Source: Yoonia sp. I 8.24 (GTDB lineage: Bacteria; Pseudomonadota; Alphaproteobacteria; Rhodobacterales; Rhodobacteraceae). Taken from it: DNA of 64,000 bases. Under the pieces are notes generated by a model, which saw only the letters and a list, made by a program, of their open reading frames with translations, had not been told where the DNA came from and did no database searches. The position numbers and the translations under genes were made by a program. Location of the stretch: the NCBI RefSeq assembly GCF_022096995.1, contig NZ_JACXGQ010000002.1, positions 494,872 through 558,871 on the forward strand, in the 5' to 3' direction. Positions 53,537-63,686 of the stretch are shown here, piece after piece. Positions within the stretch are counted from its first letter, which is position 1. Every line of letters begins with the position of its first letter.

Positions 53537-54214
53537 ATGGGCGTTGAATCTTTGCAGGAACCGTTGATTGTTTCGCTTAACCATACGGTTTGCTTGGTCG
53601 GGGGCGCAAGGGTCTCTGCGCAGGTAATTTCGTCTATTTTACCGATGGTTGATCAATTTGTCGCCGTTGACAGTGGGGCTGATCACTTGCTCGCAGCGGG
53701 GATTTCGCCCGCGGTGGTGATCGGAGACCTCGACAGTATTTCTGATCACGCCCGTGCCACATTTGCCGCGCAGCTTCACCCGCTCACAGAGCAATCCACG
53801 ACAGATTTCGAAAAAGCATTGAGCCGTGTGGAGGCGCCTATGGTCATTGCCGTGGGGTTCACGGGTGGTCGCATGGATCATGTTTTGGCGGTTTTGAACG
53901 TGCTGGCACGCTACCAAGCACGGGCGGTGATTTTGCTTGATGACACTGACCTGTGCTTTGTGGCAGGGCTTGGCGAAACGCTGATAGCGCCTCCTGTCGG
54001 CACGCGAATGTCCTTGATGCCGCTTGCGGCGTGCCGGGTGACGGCGACCGGATTGCGCTGGTCATTCGCGGATCAAGATATGCATCCAACCGGGTTTATC
54101 AGCTCGTCAAACGAGGTTGCGGGTCCGGTGACAGTCCAAACAGACGGACCGCTGCTGATTACGCTGCCGGCGGCGCTTTTGTCGCTCGCACAGAAAGCCG
54201 CCCTTCGCGGATAA
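53537..54214 (+). CDS. thiN: Thiamine diphosphokinase
   Basis: 225 residues. FVAVDSGADHLL, VVIGDLDSIS, and STTDFEKAL carry the conserved acidic residues of the catalytic domain, and FTGGRMDHVLAVLNVL the ATP-contact helix. Converts thiamine to thiamine diphosphate. Its last 56 bp overlap the convergent EamA gene. Confidence 0.9.
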   Translation: MGVESLQEPLIVSLNHTVCLVGGARVSAQVISSILPMVDQFVAVDSGADHLLAAGISPAVVIGDLDSISDHARATFAAQLHPLTEQSTTDFEKALSRVEAPMVIAVGFTGGRMDHVLAVLNVLARYQARAVILLDDTDLCFVAGLGETLIAPPVGTRMSLMPLAACRVTATGLRWSFADQDMHPTGFISSSNEVAGPVTVQTDGPLLITLPAALLSLAQKAALRG

Positions 54215-55064
54215 TCACATAAAGCCCTGCGGCCATAGTGATAAAAATTCCAAATGTTGCCAGCCCGTTCGGCAGATCAGCAAAGATGGCCCAACCAATG
54301 GCCGTGCCAAAGGGGATTTCCAGATATTGCATCGGTGCAAGCGTTGAGGCGGGTGCAAAACGCAGGCTCCAGGTCATGAACAAATGCGCCAAAGTGCCGA
54401 TGACACCAAGAACAAGAAGCATGGCGATTGTTCCGCTGTCCAACGCAGTGATTTCAGGTGCCGTATAGGCTAAAACGGGAAGCAAAAGGGCGCAGGCCTG
54501 CAAACCGCTCACGGCTTGCAGCTTTACCGCGTCGATCTGTTGCGCGATGTTTCGGGTCACCATCATGAACAGTGCAAAAACGACTGCGACCCCCAGTGGC
54601 AACAACGCAGGAAACCCTACTTCTACAAAATTTGGCTGAATGACCAAAAGGGTCCCGATAAATCCGATAAAGCAGGCGACCATACGGTGCTTGCCGACCT
54701 CTTCGTCCATCACAAAATGCCCCAAAAGCAACATTATGAAAGGCATCACAAAGGCGATGGCAAGCGTATCTGCGAGCGGAAGATAACGTAGCGCGCTGAA
54801 CATCAGACCGATCCCCGCGATGTGCAGCACGGTGCGCAGCAAGGTCCAATGCAGTGTCCCCTTGGGCAGTGAAAACCCTGTGCCGTTGCGCCAGACGAGC
54901 GGCACAAGTATGATCGCCTGCACAGCAAAGCGTACAAAGACCAGCATGCTTAGCGATACTGCGCCGCCAAGCAGTTTTGCCATGCTGTCCCCAAGCGGGG
55001 CAAGCACGCAAAACGCCAGCATCAACATGATACCTAAAAATGGCCGGTCAGCAGTTTGGGACAT
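54159..55064 (-). CDS. EamA/DMT-family transporter
   Basis: 301 residues with ten predicted helices in two EamA repeats (LGIMLMLAFCVLAPLGDSM to ~140; LGVAVVFALFMMVTRN to the end). Typical S-adenosylmethionine/permease-like group motif ALRYLPLADTLAIAFVMPF. Substrate not predictable. Start overlaps the sdaA stop by 17 bp on the same strand. Confidence 0.88.
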   Translation of the reverse strand: MSQTADRPFLGIMLMLAFCVLAPLGDSMAKLLGGAVSLSMLVFVRFAVQAIILVPLVWRNGTGFSLPKGTLHWTLLRTVLHIAGIGLMFSALRYLPLADTLAIAFVMPFIMLLLGHFVMDEEVGKHRMVACFIGFIGTLLVIQPNFVEVGFPALLPLGVAVVFALFMMVTRNIAQQIDAVKLQAVSGLQACALLLPVLAYTAPEITALDSGTIAMLLVLGVIGTLAHLFMTWSLRFAPASTLAPMQYLEIPFGTAIGWAIFADLPNGLATFGIFITMAAGLYVIIREGRLSVRATKAPPAA

Positions 55065-56421
55065 TCACAGCCAAACCACCAAGTGCAGTTTCTTTATATT
55101 TCTCAGACATGTCCACGCCAGTCTGGCGCATGGTTTCGACGGCCACATCTAGCGATACAAGATGCTTGCCATCGCCGCGCAAGGCGAGCGATGCGGCTGA
55201 AACGGCCTTGATTGCGCCCAGCCCATTGCGTTCGATACAGGGGACTTGCACCAACCCTTTGACCGGGTCGCAGGTCATCCCAAGGTGATGTTCCAGCGCG
55301 ATTTCAGCGGCGTTTTCGATCTGTTCGGGGCTGCCGCCCATCACAGCGGCCAGTCCTGCCGCAGCCATTGCGGCGGCACTGCCGACCTCGGCCTGACACC
55401 CACATTCCGCACCCGAGATCGAGGCGTTGAATTTGATCAACCCACCAATTGCCGCCGCCGTTAGCAAGAATTCGGGCACGCGCGTGCTGGTCGCCCCCGG
55501 AACATGATCCAACCAATAGCGGATCGTCGCAGGTACGACGCCTGCGGCACCGTTTGTCGGGGCCGTGACGACCTGACCGCCCGCTGCGTTTTCTTCGTTC
55601 ACGGCCATCGCGTAAGTCGACATATAGTCGTTGATCGTATGTGGGGCGGTCAGGTTCATGCCGCGTTCGGCCATCAACGCGTCATAAATACCTTTCGCAC
55701 GACGGCGCACGTTCAGTCCGCCGGGCAGGGTGCCTTCGTTGGTCAGCCCGCGATCGATGCAATTGTTCATGACCTCCCAAATCCGGGCAAGACCCCGATC
55801 GAGGTCAGCGCCCTGCATGCGCGACATTTCATTCGCTTGCTTCATCTGGGCGATGGATTTTCCAGATTTTTGCGCCATTTGCATCATCGCGTCTGCGCTG
55901 TGGAATGGAAAGGGCACAGGTGGGCCGTCGTCCGTGTCTTTTCCTGCGGCAAGTTCCGCATCAGTAAGAACAAAACCACCCCCAATTGAATAGTAAGTCA
56001 CTTGGGTAAGTATATCGCCCTGCGCGTCGGTCCCAGCCAAAATCATCCCATTCGCATGACCGGAAAGCGCCGGGCCATAATCAAAAATAAGGTTCTCTTT
56101 GTGGTGGAACTGTAAGGTGCCAAGCCCCTCTGGCTGCACATTATTTTCTGTCTTGATCCGCGTCAGTTCTGCCTCAGCTTTGTCTGCGTCATAATCATCC
56201 GCCCGAAACCCTGCGAGTCCAAGGATGACCGCGCGATCGGTCGCATGGCCGACGCCCGTGAACGCGAGACTGCCGTGCAGCGATGCGTGCAAACCAGCGA
56301 CCTTAAATGGTTGCGCACGCAGGTGGTCAAGGAACCGGGCCGCGGCGACCATCGGTCCAATCGTATGTGACGACGAAGGGCCAACACCCACCTTGAACAT
56401 ATCAAAGACGGATAAGAACAT
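55048..56421 (-). CDS. sdaA: L-serine ammonia-lyase, iron-sulfur type
   Basis: 457 residues from ATG 56421, overlapping the GST stop by 1 bp (TAATG). Starts FLSVFDMFKVGVGPSSSHTIG. Cysteines in ISGAECGCQAEVG and MTCDPVKGLVQVPC are placed as the [4Fe-4S] ligands of the single-chain enzyme. Deaminates L-serine to pyruvate and ammonia. Confidence 0.95.
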   Translation of the reverse strand: MFLSVFDMFKVGVGPSSSHTIGPMVAAARFLDHLRAQPFKVAGLHASLHGSLAFTGVGHATDRAVILGLAGFRADDYDADKAEAELTRIKTENNVQPEGLGTLQFHHKENLIFDYGPALSGHANGMILAGTDAQGDILTQVTYYSIGGGFVLTDAELAAGKDTDDGPPVPFPFHSADAMMQMAQKSGKSIAQMKQANEMSRMQGADLDRGLARIWEVMNNCIDRGLTNEGTLPGGLNVRRRAKGIYDALMAERGMNLTAPHTINDYMSTYAMAVNEENAAGGQVVTAPTNGAAGVVPATIRYWLDHVPGATSTRVPEFLLTAAAIGGLIKFNASISGAECGCQAEVGSAAAMAAAGLAAVMGGSPEQIENAAEIALEHHLGMTCDPVKGLVQVPCIERNGLGAIKAVSAASLALRGDGKHLVSLDVAVETMRQTGVDMSEKYKETALGGLAVNVPNC

Positions 56422-57107
56422 TACAACGCACTTCCTTCGGGGGGCACACAAGGGGATGGGGCTGAGATCGGGGTTGATCCCAGACCTTCGGATTTGGCGG
56501 CTGCGATCACTGCGGGCCGGGTCTCAATGCGTTTTGCAAAAGCCTGCAAATGAGGCCAGCGGGACAGGTCGAACCAGTCGGTTGACCCACCATATAGCGC
56601 GGACCACCGCAGCATTGGGGCCAGATAGCAGCCATGAATCGATGGGGTATCACCGTCGCGCCACGGTGCTGTGGTGGCATTTTCCAATAGATCAAGCTGC
56701 GCAATCAGTCGTGCCCGGGTCACAAGGCGCAATTTTTCTGGGTCGTCGGCCCCGTATTGATCCGGGTAGAACAGCATACGCAAGGTGCCGTGCAATGTGT
56801 TCGACAGCCAAAACAACCATTGGAGCGCTGGCACGCGCGCAGGGCTATCTTGCGGCGGCATCATCACCTGTTCGCGGTCCGCCAGCCACTGCAAAATCGC
56901 GGCTGTTTCGAACATCGGGCCATCCGGTGTTTCAAGAACGGGGATCAAACCATTTGGGTTCATTGCCAAAAACTGCGCTGACTTTTGTGCGCGCTGCTTG
57001 CGGTTCACCAAAACCGGATCGAACGTCAGGTTCATTTCAAGCAACGCAATACGTACACAAAGCGACGCGTTGTCAGGGGCATAGTGGAGGCGAAATTCTG
57101 AGTTCAT
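56421..57107 (-). CDS. Glutathione S-transferase-family protein
   Basis: 228 residues from ATG 57107 (AGGG upstream). Thioredoxin-like N-terminal domain with LHYAPDNASLCVRIALLE (Ser/Cys near the catalytic position), cis-Pro NPNGLIPVLETPDG and FETAAILQWLADRE; all-helical C-terminal domain to ~215, then a proline-rich tail. Co-transcribed with sdaA. Substrate unknown. Confidence 0.87.
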   Translation of the reverse strand: MNSEFRLHYAPDNASLCVRIALLEMNLTFDPVLVNRKQRAQKSAQFLAMNPNGLIPVLETPDGPMFETAAILQWLADREQVMMPPQDSPARVPALQWLFWLSNTLHGTLRMLFYPDQYGADDPEKLRLVTRARLIAQLDLLENATTAPWRDGDTPSIHGCYLAPMLRWSALYGGSTDWFDLSRWPHLQAFAKRIETRPAVIAAAKSEGLGSTPISAPSPCVPPEGSAL

Positions 57108-57263
57108 GCGCAAACCCTAGCGTATGATTTTACCCAACGCTGTCCAAATGCGACACGTTGGCTCAAAAAACGTAGCAAACCTTGGAAAAATAACAGCAAA
57201 TGGGTCTCGCGCCCGGGCCGTATCTTGCCTATACCGTCGGAGGGAATTTGAGGGAATGTAGAG

Positions 57264-58052
57264 ATGGCTAGTGAACTGTCACCGATTGATCGGGCAAAGT
57301 TTCTCGCGGCAAAGCAAGCAACGGAATATGTCGAAACCGGCATGAAGGTGGGCCTGGGGACAGGATCAACTGCGGCTTGGTTGGTGCAATGTCTTGGTGA
57401 AATGGTCCGCGAAGAGGGGCTGAAAATCAAAGGCGTCCCAACATCTACCCGCACAGCACAATTGGCGCGGAAGGTCGGGATCGAAGTCGTAACGCTTGAC
57501 GAGGCCAAGTGGCTGGACGTCACGATTGACGGCACTGATGAATATGACAACGACCTGACCTTGATCAAAGGTGGCGGTGGCGCCCATTTGCAAGAAAAGG
57601 TAGTCGCGACTGCAAGTGACCGGATGATTGTCATCGCGGATGCCAGCAAAAAGGTTGATACATTGGGTGCTTTTCCGCTCCCGGTTGAGGTGATCCCTTT
57701 TGGCGCGCAGATCACGAAAAAGTTGATCGAAGAAACACTGATCAACATGGATGTGCTGGGGCGTGAAATTACTCAGCGCATGAATGGTGATGCCCCGTTT
57801 GTTTCTGACGAAGGTAATTTCATTTTTGACTTGCACCTGAAACGCATCGGAAACCCGCAACAACTGAGCCTTGCGCTCAATCAAATTCCGGGTCTGGTTG
57901 AAAACGGACTTTTCATTGATATCTGTGACGTCGTGATCATTGGCTATGGCGACGGGCGTGTTGATGTGCGCGACATGGACAATGATGGCGCAGAAGTTGT
58001 GCGGTTTGATCTGCGCGACGATGACAATATTTTTGCCGATCTGGATGACTAA
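57264..58052 (+). CDS. rpiA: Ribose-5-phosphate isomerase A
   Basis: 262 residues. VGLGTGSTAAWLVQCL phosphate loop, TIDGTDEYDNDLTLIKGGGGAHL active site (Asp, Asp, Lys), and VIPFGAQITKKL. Interconverts ribose-5-P and ribulose-5-P in the pentose-phosphate and Calvin pathways. Followed after 28 bp by gor. Confidence 0.96.
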   Translation: MASELSPIDRAKFLAAKQATEYVETGMKVGLGTGSTAAWLVQCLGEMVREEGLKIKGVPTSTRTAQLARKVGIEVVTLDEAKWLDVTIDGTDEYDNDLTLIKGGGGAHLQEKVVATASDRMIVIADASKKVDTLGAFPLPVEVIPFGAQITKKLIEETLINMDVLGREITQRMNGDAPFVSDEGNFIFDLHLKRIGNPQQLSLALNQIPGLVENGLFIDICDVVIIGYGDGRVDVRDMDNDGAEVVRFDLRDDDNIFADLDD

Positions 58053-58080
58053 TATCCTCGGATGACGAATGGAGCCTAAA

Positions 58081-59436
58081 ATGACGTTTGAATATGACTT
58101 GTTTGTCATCGGAGGTGGGTCGGGCGGCGTGCGTGCAGGCCGTGTCGCCGCAGCCCAGGGCGCAAAGGTCGCTTTGGCCGAAGAATTCCGCATGGGCGGG
58201 ACCTGTGTGATACGTGGCTGCGTGCCGAAAAAGCTGATGGTATTTGCATCTGGCTATTCCGAAATGTTCGAGGATGCACGCGCCTACGGCTGGGATTTGA
58301 CCGCCGGAGATTTCGACTGGTCGCGTTTTCGCGGTAAATTGGATGCAGAGCTGAACCGCCTTGAAGGCATCTATCGCAAGTTGCTGAATGGATCGGACGT
58401 TGAAATTTTTGACGCCCGGGCGACAATTAAAGATGCGCATACAGTCACCCTGTCGACAGGGCGCGACATCACTGCAAAGCATATTCTGATCGCGACGGGT
58501 GGGCGCCCAGTTGTGCCCGATATGCCGGGTGCAGAACATGGGATTACCTCGAACGAGATATTCAATCTGGATGAGATGCCAAAATCGATCTTGATCGTTG
58601 GCGGCGGCTATATCGCGTCCGAATTCGCAGGGATATTGAATGGGCTCGGGGTGAAGGTCACGCAGTTCTATCGCGGCGAACAAATCTTGCGCGGGTTTGA
58701 TGGCGAAGCGCGCGGGCTTGTCGCTGATGGGATGCGCGCCAAGGGCGTTGATTTGCACCTAGGAACGAACATTGTCGAAATGGAAAAACGCGACGCCGGG
58801 TTCTGGGTCAAAGCCACCTGTGGTGGTGAAACCATGTATGACCAAGTCATGTTCGCAACGGGGCGCGCGCCTAATTCGGACAATCTTGGTCTTGAAAACG
58901 TCGGTGTGGAATTGGGCCGCAAGGGCGAGATCATCGTTGATAAATTCAGCCAAACCAAAGTACCGTCGATCTTTGCCATTGGTGATGTGACTGACCGCGT
59001 GCAGCTAACGCCCGTTGCGATCCGCGAAGCGATGGCCTTTGTTGAAACCGTATTTAAGGGCAATCCAACGGCGGCCGATCATGACTTGATCCCATCCGCT
59101 GTATTCACGCAGCCGGAATTGGGCACCATTGGTTTGACCGAGGAACAAGCGGCCGAAAATGGCCCGATAGAGGTGTACTGTTCATCATTTAAACCGATGA
59201 ACCATAGCTTTGCGGGCCGCGAAGATCGCGTGTTGATGAAACTGATCGTCTGCGCCGATACTCGCAAGGTGCTTGGTTGCCATATCGTCGCTGATCATGC
59301 CGGCGAAATGATCCAACTGGCAGGTATCGCCGTAAAGATGGGGGCGACGAAAGAAGATTTTGATCGTACTGTTGCCGTCCATCCGACAATGGCTGAAGAG
59401 CTGGTAACGATGAAAGAACCCGTCCGCACTGCTTGA
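58081..59436 (+). CDS. gor: Glutathione-disulfide reductase
   Basis: 451 residues from ATG 58081 (GGAG upstream). FVIGGGSGGVRAGRVAA binds FAD, GGTCVIRGCVPKKLM holds the redox pair Cys42/Cys47, VGGGYIASEFAGI is the NADPH site, and AVHPTMAEELVTM the C-terminal catalytic His. Returns GSSG to GSH. Co-transcribed with rpiA by orientation and spacing. Confidence 0.95.
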   Translation: MTFEYDLFVIGGGSGGVRAGRVAAAQGAKVALAEEFRMGGTCVIRGCVPKKLMVFASGYSEMFEDARAYGWDLTAGDFDWSRFRGKLDAELNRLEGIYRKLLNGSDVEIFDARATIKDAHTVTLSTGRDITAKHILIATGGRPVVPDMPGAEHGITSNEIFNLDEMPKSILIVGGGYIASEFAGILNGLGVKVTQFYRGEQILRGFDGEARGLVADGMRAKGVDLHLGTNIVEMEKRDAGFWVKATCGGETMYDQVMFATGRAPNSDNLGLENVGVELGRKGEIIVDKFSQTKVPSIFAIGDVTDRVQLTPVAIREAMAFVETVFKGNPTAADHDLIPSAVFTQPELGTIGLTEEQAAENGPIEVYCSSFKPMNHSFAGREDRVLMKLIVCADTRKVLGCHIVADHAGEMIQLAGIAVKMGATKEDFDRTVAVHPTMAEELVTMKEPVRTA

Positions 59437-59513
59437 TTTTGCAGTTTATGGGCACACATGGCATAAGATAGCCCAGCACGATGGGTCATGAATAAAGGAA
59501 GCTGAGACACAAG

Positions 59514-60698
59514 ATGGCAGGAAATTCAGGTGGCCCATGGGGCGGCGGCGGAAACAATGGCGGCGGAGATGACGAAGATCGCAACCGTAATGACGGGCGC
59601 AAACCCGGAAACGACGCGGGAATCCCCGAAATAGATGAGCTGGTGAACAAAGGCCGCGAACAATTGCGCGTTCTCATGGGCGGCCGTGGTGACAACGGCG
59701 GCAATCGCCCTGCAGGCAGTGGTGGCGGTGGCGAAGGCCCCGAAATCACACGCGGGATGGTTGCTTTGGGTATCTTTGGCGCGGCGGCACTATGGTTGTA
59801 CGCGTCTGCATACACAGTGAAGCCTGAAGAACGGTCGATTGAACTGTTTCTTGGCGAATTCACTCAAATCGGTGAACCGGGCCTGAACTTTGCGCCGTGG
59901 CCAATTGTGAAATATGAAATCGTTCCCGTAACCGAAGAACGTCGGATCGCGATTGGGACATCCAATAGCGGTCAAGAAGCGGGCTTTATGCTGACGGGCG
60001 ATGAAAACATCGTTGATGTTGATTTCCAAGTTGTTTGGAACGTCGACAACCCTGCCGATTTTAAGTTTACTCTTGAAGATCCCGAAGCCACCATTCGTGC
60101 TGTCGCGGAATCGGCAATGCGCGAAATCATTGCGCAGTCAGAATTGACGCCAATCTTGAACACGAACCGTGGTCAAATTAGTGAACAGCTTGAAGTGCTG
60201 ATCCAGCAAACACTTACCGACTATAAAAGTGGCGTAAACATTGTGCGGGTCAATCTGAACAAAACCCAAGCACCTGATATCGCTGTCGAAGTTACGGACC
60301 TGAACGGCGTCGTTTCAATGCGGTCACCGTTCGATGCGTTCAGCGAAGTCCAGAACGCCGAACAAGAAGGGGAGCGTTTGCAAAACGTGGCCGACGCTTA
60401 TGCGAACCGTGTTGTCGCCGAAGCGCGTGGTGAAGCCGCGCAGATCGTCGAACAGGCCGAAGGCTACCGTGCCGAAGTCGTCAACAACGCGCTTGGTGAA
60501 GCATCGCGGTTTACAGCCGTGCTTGAACAATACCAACTGGCGCCCGAGGTAACCCGTAAGCGAATTTATTTAGAAACGCTCGAGCAGGTCATCGGCGGTG
60601 TTGATATGATTTTGCTTGATGAAAACGACGATGGCGGGCAGGGCGTTGTTCCCTATCTTCCGCTGAATGAAATCCGCCGCTCAGGAGGGTCAAACTAA
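59514..60698 (+). CDS. hflK: FtsH protease modulator HflK
   Basis: 394 residues. Gly/Asn/Asp-rich cytoplasmic N-terminus (GGPWGGGGNNGGGDDEDRN), one membrane helix (~83-100, MVALGIFGAAALWLYASAY), then the SPFH domain with NIVDVDFQVVWNVDNPADF and a long Ala/Glu helix (AEARGEAAQIVEQAEGYRAE). Forms a ring with HflC around FtsH. Overlaps hflC by 1 bp. Confidence 0.95.
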   Translation: MAGNSGGPWGGGGNNGGGDDEDRNRNDGRKPGNDAGIPEIDELVNKGREQLRVLMGGRGDNGGNRPAGSGGGGEGPEITRGMVALGIFGAAALWLYASAYTVKPEERSIELFLGEFTQIGEPGLNFAPWPIVKYEIVPVTEERRIAIGTSNSGQEAGFMLTGDENIVDVDFQVVWNVDNPADFKFTLEDPEATIRAVAESAMREIIAQSELTPILNTNRGQISEQLEVLIQQTLTDYKSGVNIVRVNLNKTQAPDIAVEVTDLNGVVSMRSPFDAFSEVQNAEQEGERLQNVADAYANRVVAEARGEAAQIVEQAEGYRAEVVNNALGEASRFTAVLEQYQLAPEVTRKRIYLETLEQVIGGVDMILLDENDDGGQGVVPYLPLNEIRRSGGSN

Positions 60699-61579
60699 TG
60701 AAACGGTCCATTTTTATTCTCCCTGTGTTGGCTGTCTTGCTGCTGATCGGTCTGTCTTCAATGTTCATCGTTGATGAGCGTGAAAAGAAACTGGTGCTGC
60801 GTTTTGGTCGCGTTGTTGCTGTGCATGAAGACCCAGGGCTGGCGTTTAAATTCCCCCTGCTGGACGAAGTCGTGCCCTATAGCGACCTTATCTTGTCGCG
60901 TGACCCGGCACCTATTCGCCTGATTCCACAAGATAACCGGCCGCTCATCGTTGACGCCTTTGCGCGCTACCGTATCGAAGACGTCACCAAGTTCCGGCAA
61001 GCTGTCGGTTCTGGCGGGCAAGCCAGCGCGGAACGGTCGCTAGATACAATTCTTGACGATAGTATCCGTGAAGTTTTGGGGTCGGTCACATCAAATGACA
61101 TTTTGTCAGTCGATCGGGTGACGTTGATGAACCGAATTCGTGACCGGACCAACACGCGGGCAGAAAACCTTGGGTTGACGATCATTGATGTGCGCCTCAA
61201 ACGCACAGATCTTCCTGACGAAAACCAAAAGGCAACCTTTGCCCGTATGATCGCGGAACGTGACGAAGAAGCCGCTGATTTGCGCGCCCGTGGCCGTGAG
61301 GCACAACAGCGTATTCAGGCCTCTGCTGATCGTACAGCGGTTGAACTCAGCTCCGAAGCGCGCCGGATGGCACTTGTCACCCGTGGTGAAGCTGACGCGG
61401 AGCGCAACCGGATTTTCGCAGAAGCTTTTGGCGCGGACCCAGAGTTCTTTGAATTCTACCGCTCTATGACGGCCTATCAAACGGCACTGCAAGGTGGGAA
61501 CACAACGATGGTGCTGTCACCAGACAATGCGTTCTTCAACTATCTCAAGTCCGATACTGGGAATGCTGTCGCCGAATAA
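60698..61579 (+). CDS. hflC: FtsH protease modulator HflC
   Basis: 293 residues. N-terminal anchor (IFILPVLAVLLLIGLSSMF), SPFH domain (DEREKKLVLRFGRVVAVHED, DAFARYRIEDVTKF) and the helix RARGREAQQRIQASADR. GGAGGG precedes the start. Works with HflK; a terminator and a separate protease gene follow. Confidence 0.95.
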   Translation: MKRSIFILPVLAVLLLIGLSSMFIVDEREKKLVLRFGRVVAVHEDPGLAFKFPLLDEVVPYSDLILSRDPAPIRLIPQDNRPLIVDAFARYRIEDVTKFRQAVGSGGQASAERSLDTILDDSIREVLGSVTSNDILSVDRVTLMNRIRDRTNTRAENLGLTIIDVRLKRTDLPDENQKATFARMIAERDEEAADLRARGREAQQRIQASADRTAVELSSEARRMALVTRGEADAERNRIFAEAFGADPEFFEFYRSMTAYQTALQGGNTTMVLSPDNAFFNYLKSDTGNAVAE

Positions 61580-61606
61580 GTGTACGGAAGAAATAAGAAA
61601 TTTCAG

Positions 61607-61632
61607 GGGCCAGCGGAAACGCTGGCCCTTTT
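61607..61632 (+). terminator. Rho-independent terminator after hflC
   Basis: GGGCCAGCG-GAAA-CGCTGGCCC, 9-bp stem with a stable GAAA tetraloop and TTTT after it. Confidence 0.9.
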
Positions 61633-61761
61633 GCGTCAAAAACACACAGAAGATCACAAGCTGGTGACATAGTTTGTGTTGAATGTTTTCCCTGCATTGG
61701 CGCAGTATGGTATTTAGAATTGCGCTGATGCGCGTCCGTTAACAGATGAGGAGTTAACACA

Positions 61762-63246
61762 GTGAAATCTAAGGCAATCGCACTCCAGCAAGGTCACGGC
61801 CAAGCGCGCCGTCTGTCAATGGCAGGTTTGGCAATGCTCACATTGGCAATGCTGTTCTTATTGGGACAAGTCTCTGCCGTGCTGGCGCAAGAACGTCCTG
61901 CAACATTTGCGGATCTGGCCGAACAGATTAGCCCATCGGTAGTCAATATCACGACTTCGACAGTCATTGCTGGCAGGACAGGCCCGGGTGATTTGTTGCC
62001 CGAAGGCTCCCCGTTTGAGGATTTCTTTAACGATCTTGATCGCGGGCCGGGTAACGGCGCGCAGCGTTCGTCTGCTTTGGGGTCCGGTTTTGTGATCTCG
62101 GCTGATGGCTATATCGTCACCAACAACCACGTGATCGAGGATGCAGATGAAATCTTGATCGAATTCTTCCCCGGTGGCGAAGAAGGTGTGCCGGCTGAAC
62201 TGGTCGGTACGGATCCAAACACGGATATTGCGGTGCTAAAGGTTGATCTGGATGATCTGCCATTCGTCGAATTTGGCGATAGCAACGCTGTTGGCGCACG
62301 TGTCGGTGATTGGGTCATGGCGATGGGCAACCCGTTGGGGCAGGGGTTCTCTGTCTCTGCTGGGATTGTGTCCGCGCGCAACCGGTCGCTGCAAGGCACA
62401 TATGATGACTACATCCAGACAGATGCTGCGATTAACCGGGGGAACTCTGGCGGGCCGTTGTTCAACATGGACGGCGAGGTTGTTGGTGTGAACACGGCGA
62501 TCTTGTCACCCAATGGCGGTTCTATCGGGATCGGCTTTGCGATGTCATCGGCCGTTGTGACAAATGTCGTCGACCAGTTGATCGAATTTGGTGAAACCCG
62601 CCGCGGCTGGTTGGGTGTGCGCATCCAAGATGTGACACCTGATATGATCGACGCAATCGACGGGCTTGATATGGCGCGCGGTGCTTTGGTCACAGATGTA
62701 CCTGCCGGCCCTGCTGAAGATGCGGGTATGCTTTCGGGCGATGTGATCGTGAACTTTGACAGCGTCGCGATTGAAGACACCCGTGAATTGGTCCGTATTG
62801 TTGGGAACTCGCCCGTTGGCAAAGAGGTTCCTGTGACTGTGCTGCGCAATGGCACATTGGACGAGCTAACCGTGGTTCTTGGCCGCCGTGAAACATCCGA
62901 AGCGGTTGCTTTTCCAGCTTCATCTGAAGAGCCTGAAATCGCTCCCGAAGACGCTGAAATCTTGGGGTTGATGTTGTCACCTATCACGCCAGAGCTGACT
63001 GATCAGTTTGGTTTGGATATTGCTGAGGGTCTTGTGATCACTGCGATCAACCCATCCTCTGAGGCGGCCTCAAAAGGGCTGCTTGAAGGAGATGTGATCA
63101 CTGAAGCAGGGCAGCAGGCCGTGGCACAGATTAGCGACCTTGAAAGCCGCATCCAAGAGGCCAAAGACGGCGGGCGCAAATCCTTGCTGATGCTGGTACG
63201 CCGGGGTGGTGATCCACGGTTTGTGGCACTGCCGCTGGACGACTAA
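61762..63246 (+). CDS. degP: Periplasmic Do-family serine protease (DegP-like)
   Basis: 494 residues from GTG 61762 with GAGGAG upstream. Signal/anchor at ~18-43. Trypsin-like domain with His123 (VTNNHVIEDADE), Asp155 (PNTDIAVLK) and Ser229 (RGNSGGPLFN), then two PDZ domains (~285-370 and ~395-490). Degrades misfolded envelope proteins. Separated from hflC by a terminator, so it has its own promoter in the 130 bp between. Confidence 0.95.
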   Translation: MKSKAIALQQGHGQARRLSMAGLAMLTLAMLFLLGQVSAVLAQERPATFADLAEQISPSVVNITTSTVIAGRTGPGDLLPEGSPFEDFFNDLDRGPGNGAQRSSALGSGFVISADGYIVTNNHVIEDADEILIEFFPGGEEGVPAELVGTDPNTDIAVLKVDLDDLPFVEFGDSNAVGARVGDWVMAMGNPLGQGFSVSAGIVSARNRSLQGTYDDYIQTDAAINRGNSGGPLFNMDGEVVGVNTAILSPNGGSIGIGFAMSSAVVTNVVDQLIEFGETRRGWLGVRIQDVTPDMIDAIDGLDMARGALVTDVPAGPAEDAGMLSGDVIVNFDSVAIEDTRELVRIVGNSPVGKEVPVTVLRNGTLDELTVVLGRRETSEAVAFPASSEEPEIAPEDAEILGLMLSPITPELTDQFGLDIAEGLVITAINPSSEAASKGLLEGDVITEAGQQAVAQISDLESRIQEAKDGGRKSLLMLVRRGGDPRFVALPLDD

Positions 63247-63268
63247 ACCAAACAACCACTCACGAACA

Positions 63269-63304
63269 AAAGGGCGGGGCGCATCATGCGTCCCGCCTTT
63301 TTTA
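63269..63304 (+). terminator. Rho-independent terminator after degP
   Basis: GC-rich stem (GGGCGGGGCGCAT / ATGCGTCCCGCC, minor mismatch) followed by TTTTTT. The tail overlaps the 3' end of the convergent GFA gene. Confidence 0.87.
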
Positions 63305-63685
63305 TGTCTGGTTTTGCGGCAACCCATCGCCGATATCGTAGTAATCACCTTTTTCGCTGACATAAATGTGCGTCGAAAGCCGCATTTGTGTGGGGCTGTC
63401 CAATGCGCCCATGGCGACGGATGTCCAGTCGCGAAATACTGGATCCCAAAACAGGGTTGATCCGCAGGTATCACAGAACCCGCGCCGCACCTTTGTTGAT
63501 GATTGATACCATTTGATATGGTCAGCGCCCCGAATGGTCAGCGCGTCACGCGGCACATCCACTGATGCCCAGTAATGCCCGGACCGTTTGCGGCAGCTGG
63601 TGCAGTGGCAGGCGTCACCGCTGGTGATGTCGCTCGAGATCTCAAAATAGATCGCGCCACACATGCAGCTGCCACGGTGCCCCAT
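63302..63685 (-). CDS. GFA-family zinc protein 2
   Basis: 127 residues. Zinc cysteines in RGSCMCGAIYF, DACHCTSCRK and GFCDTCGSTLFWD give the complete GFA pattern, and the protein is close to the common bacterial form. No activity is established for most members. Start lies 1 bp after the TRAP permease stop, so it is the last gene of that operon. Confidence 0.9.
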   Translation of the reverse strand: MGHRGSCMCGAIYFEISSDITSGDACHCTSCRKRSGHYWASVDVPRDALTIRGADHIKWYQSSTKVRRGFCDTCGSTLFWDPVFRDWTSVAMGALDSPTQMRLSTHIYVSEKGDYYDIGDGLPQNQT

Positions 63686-63686
63686 A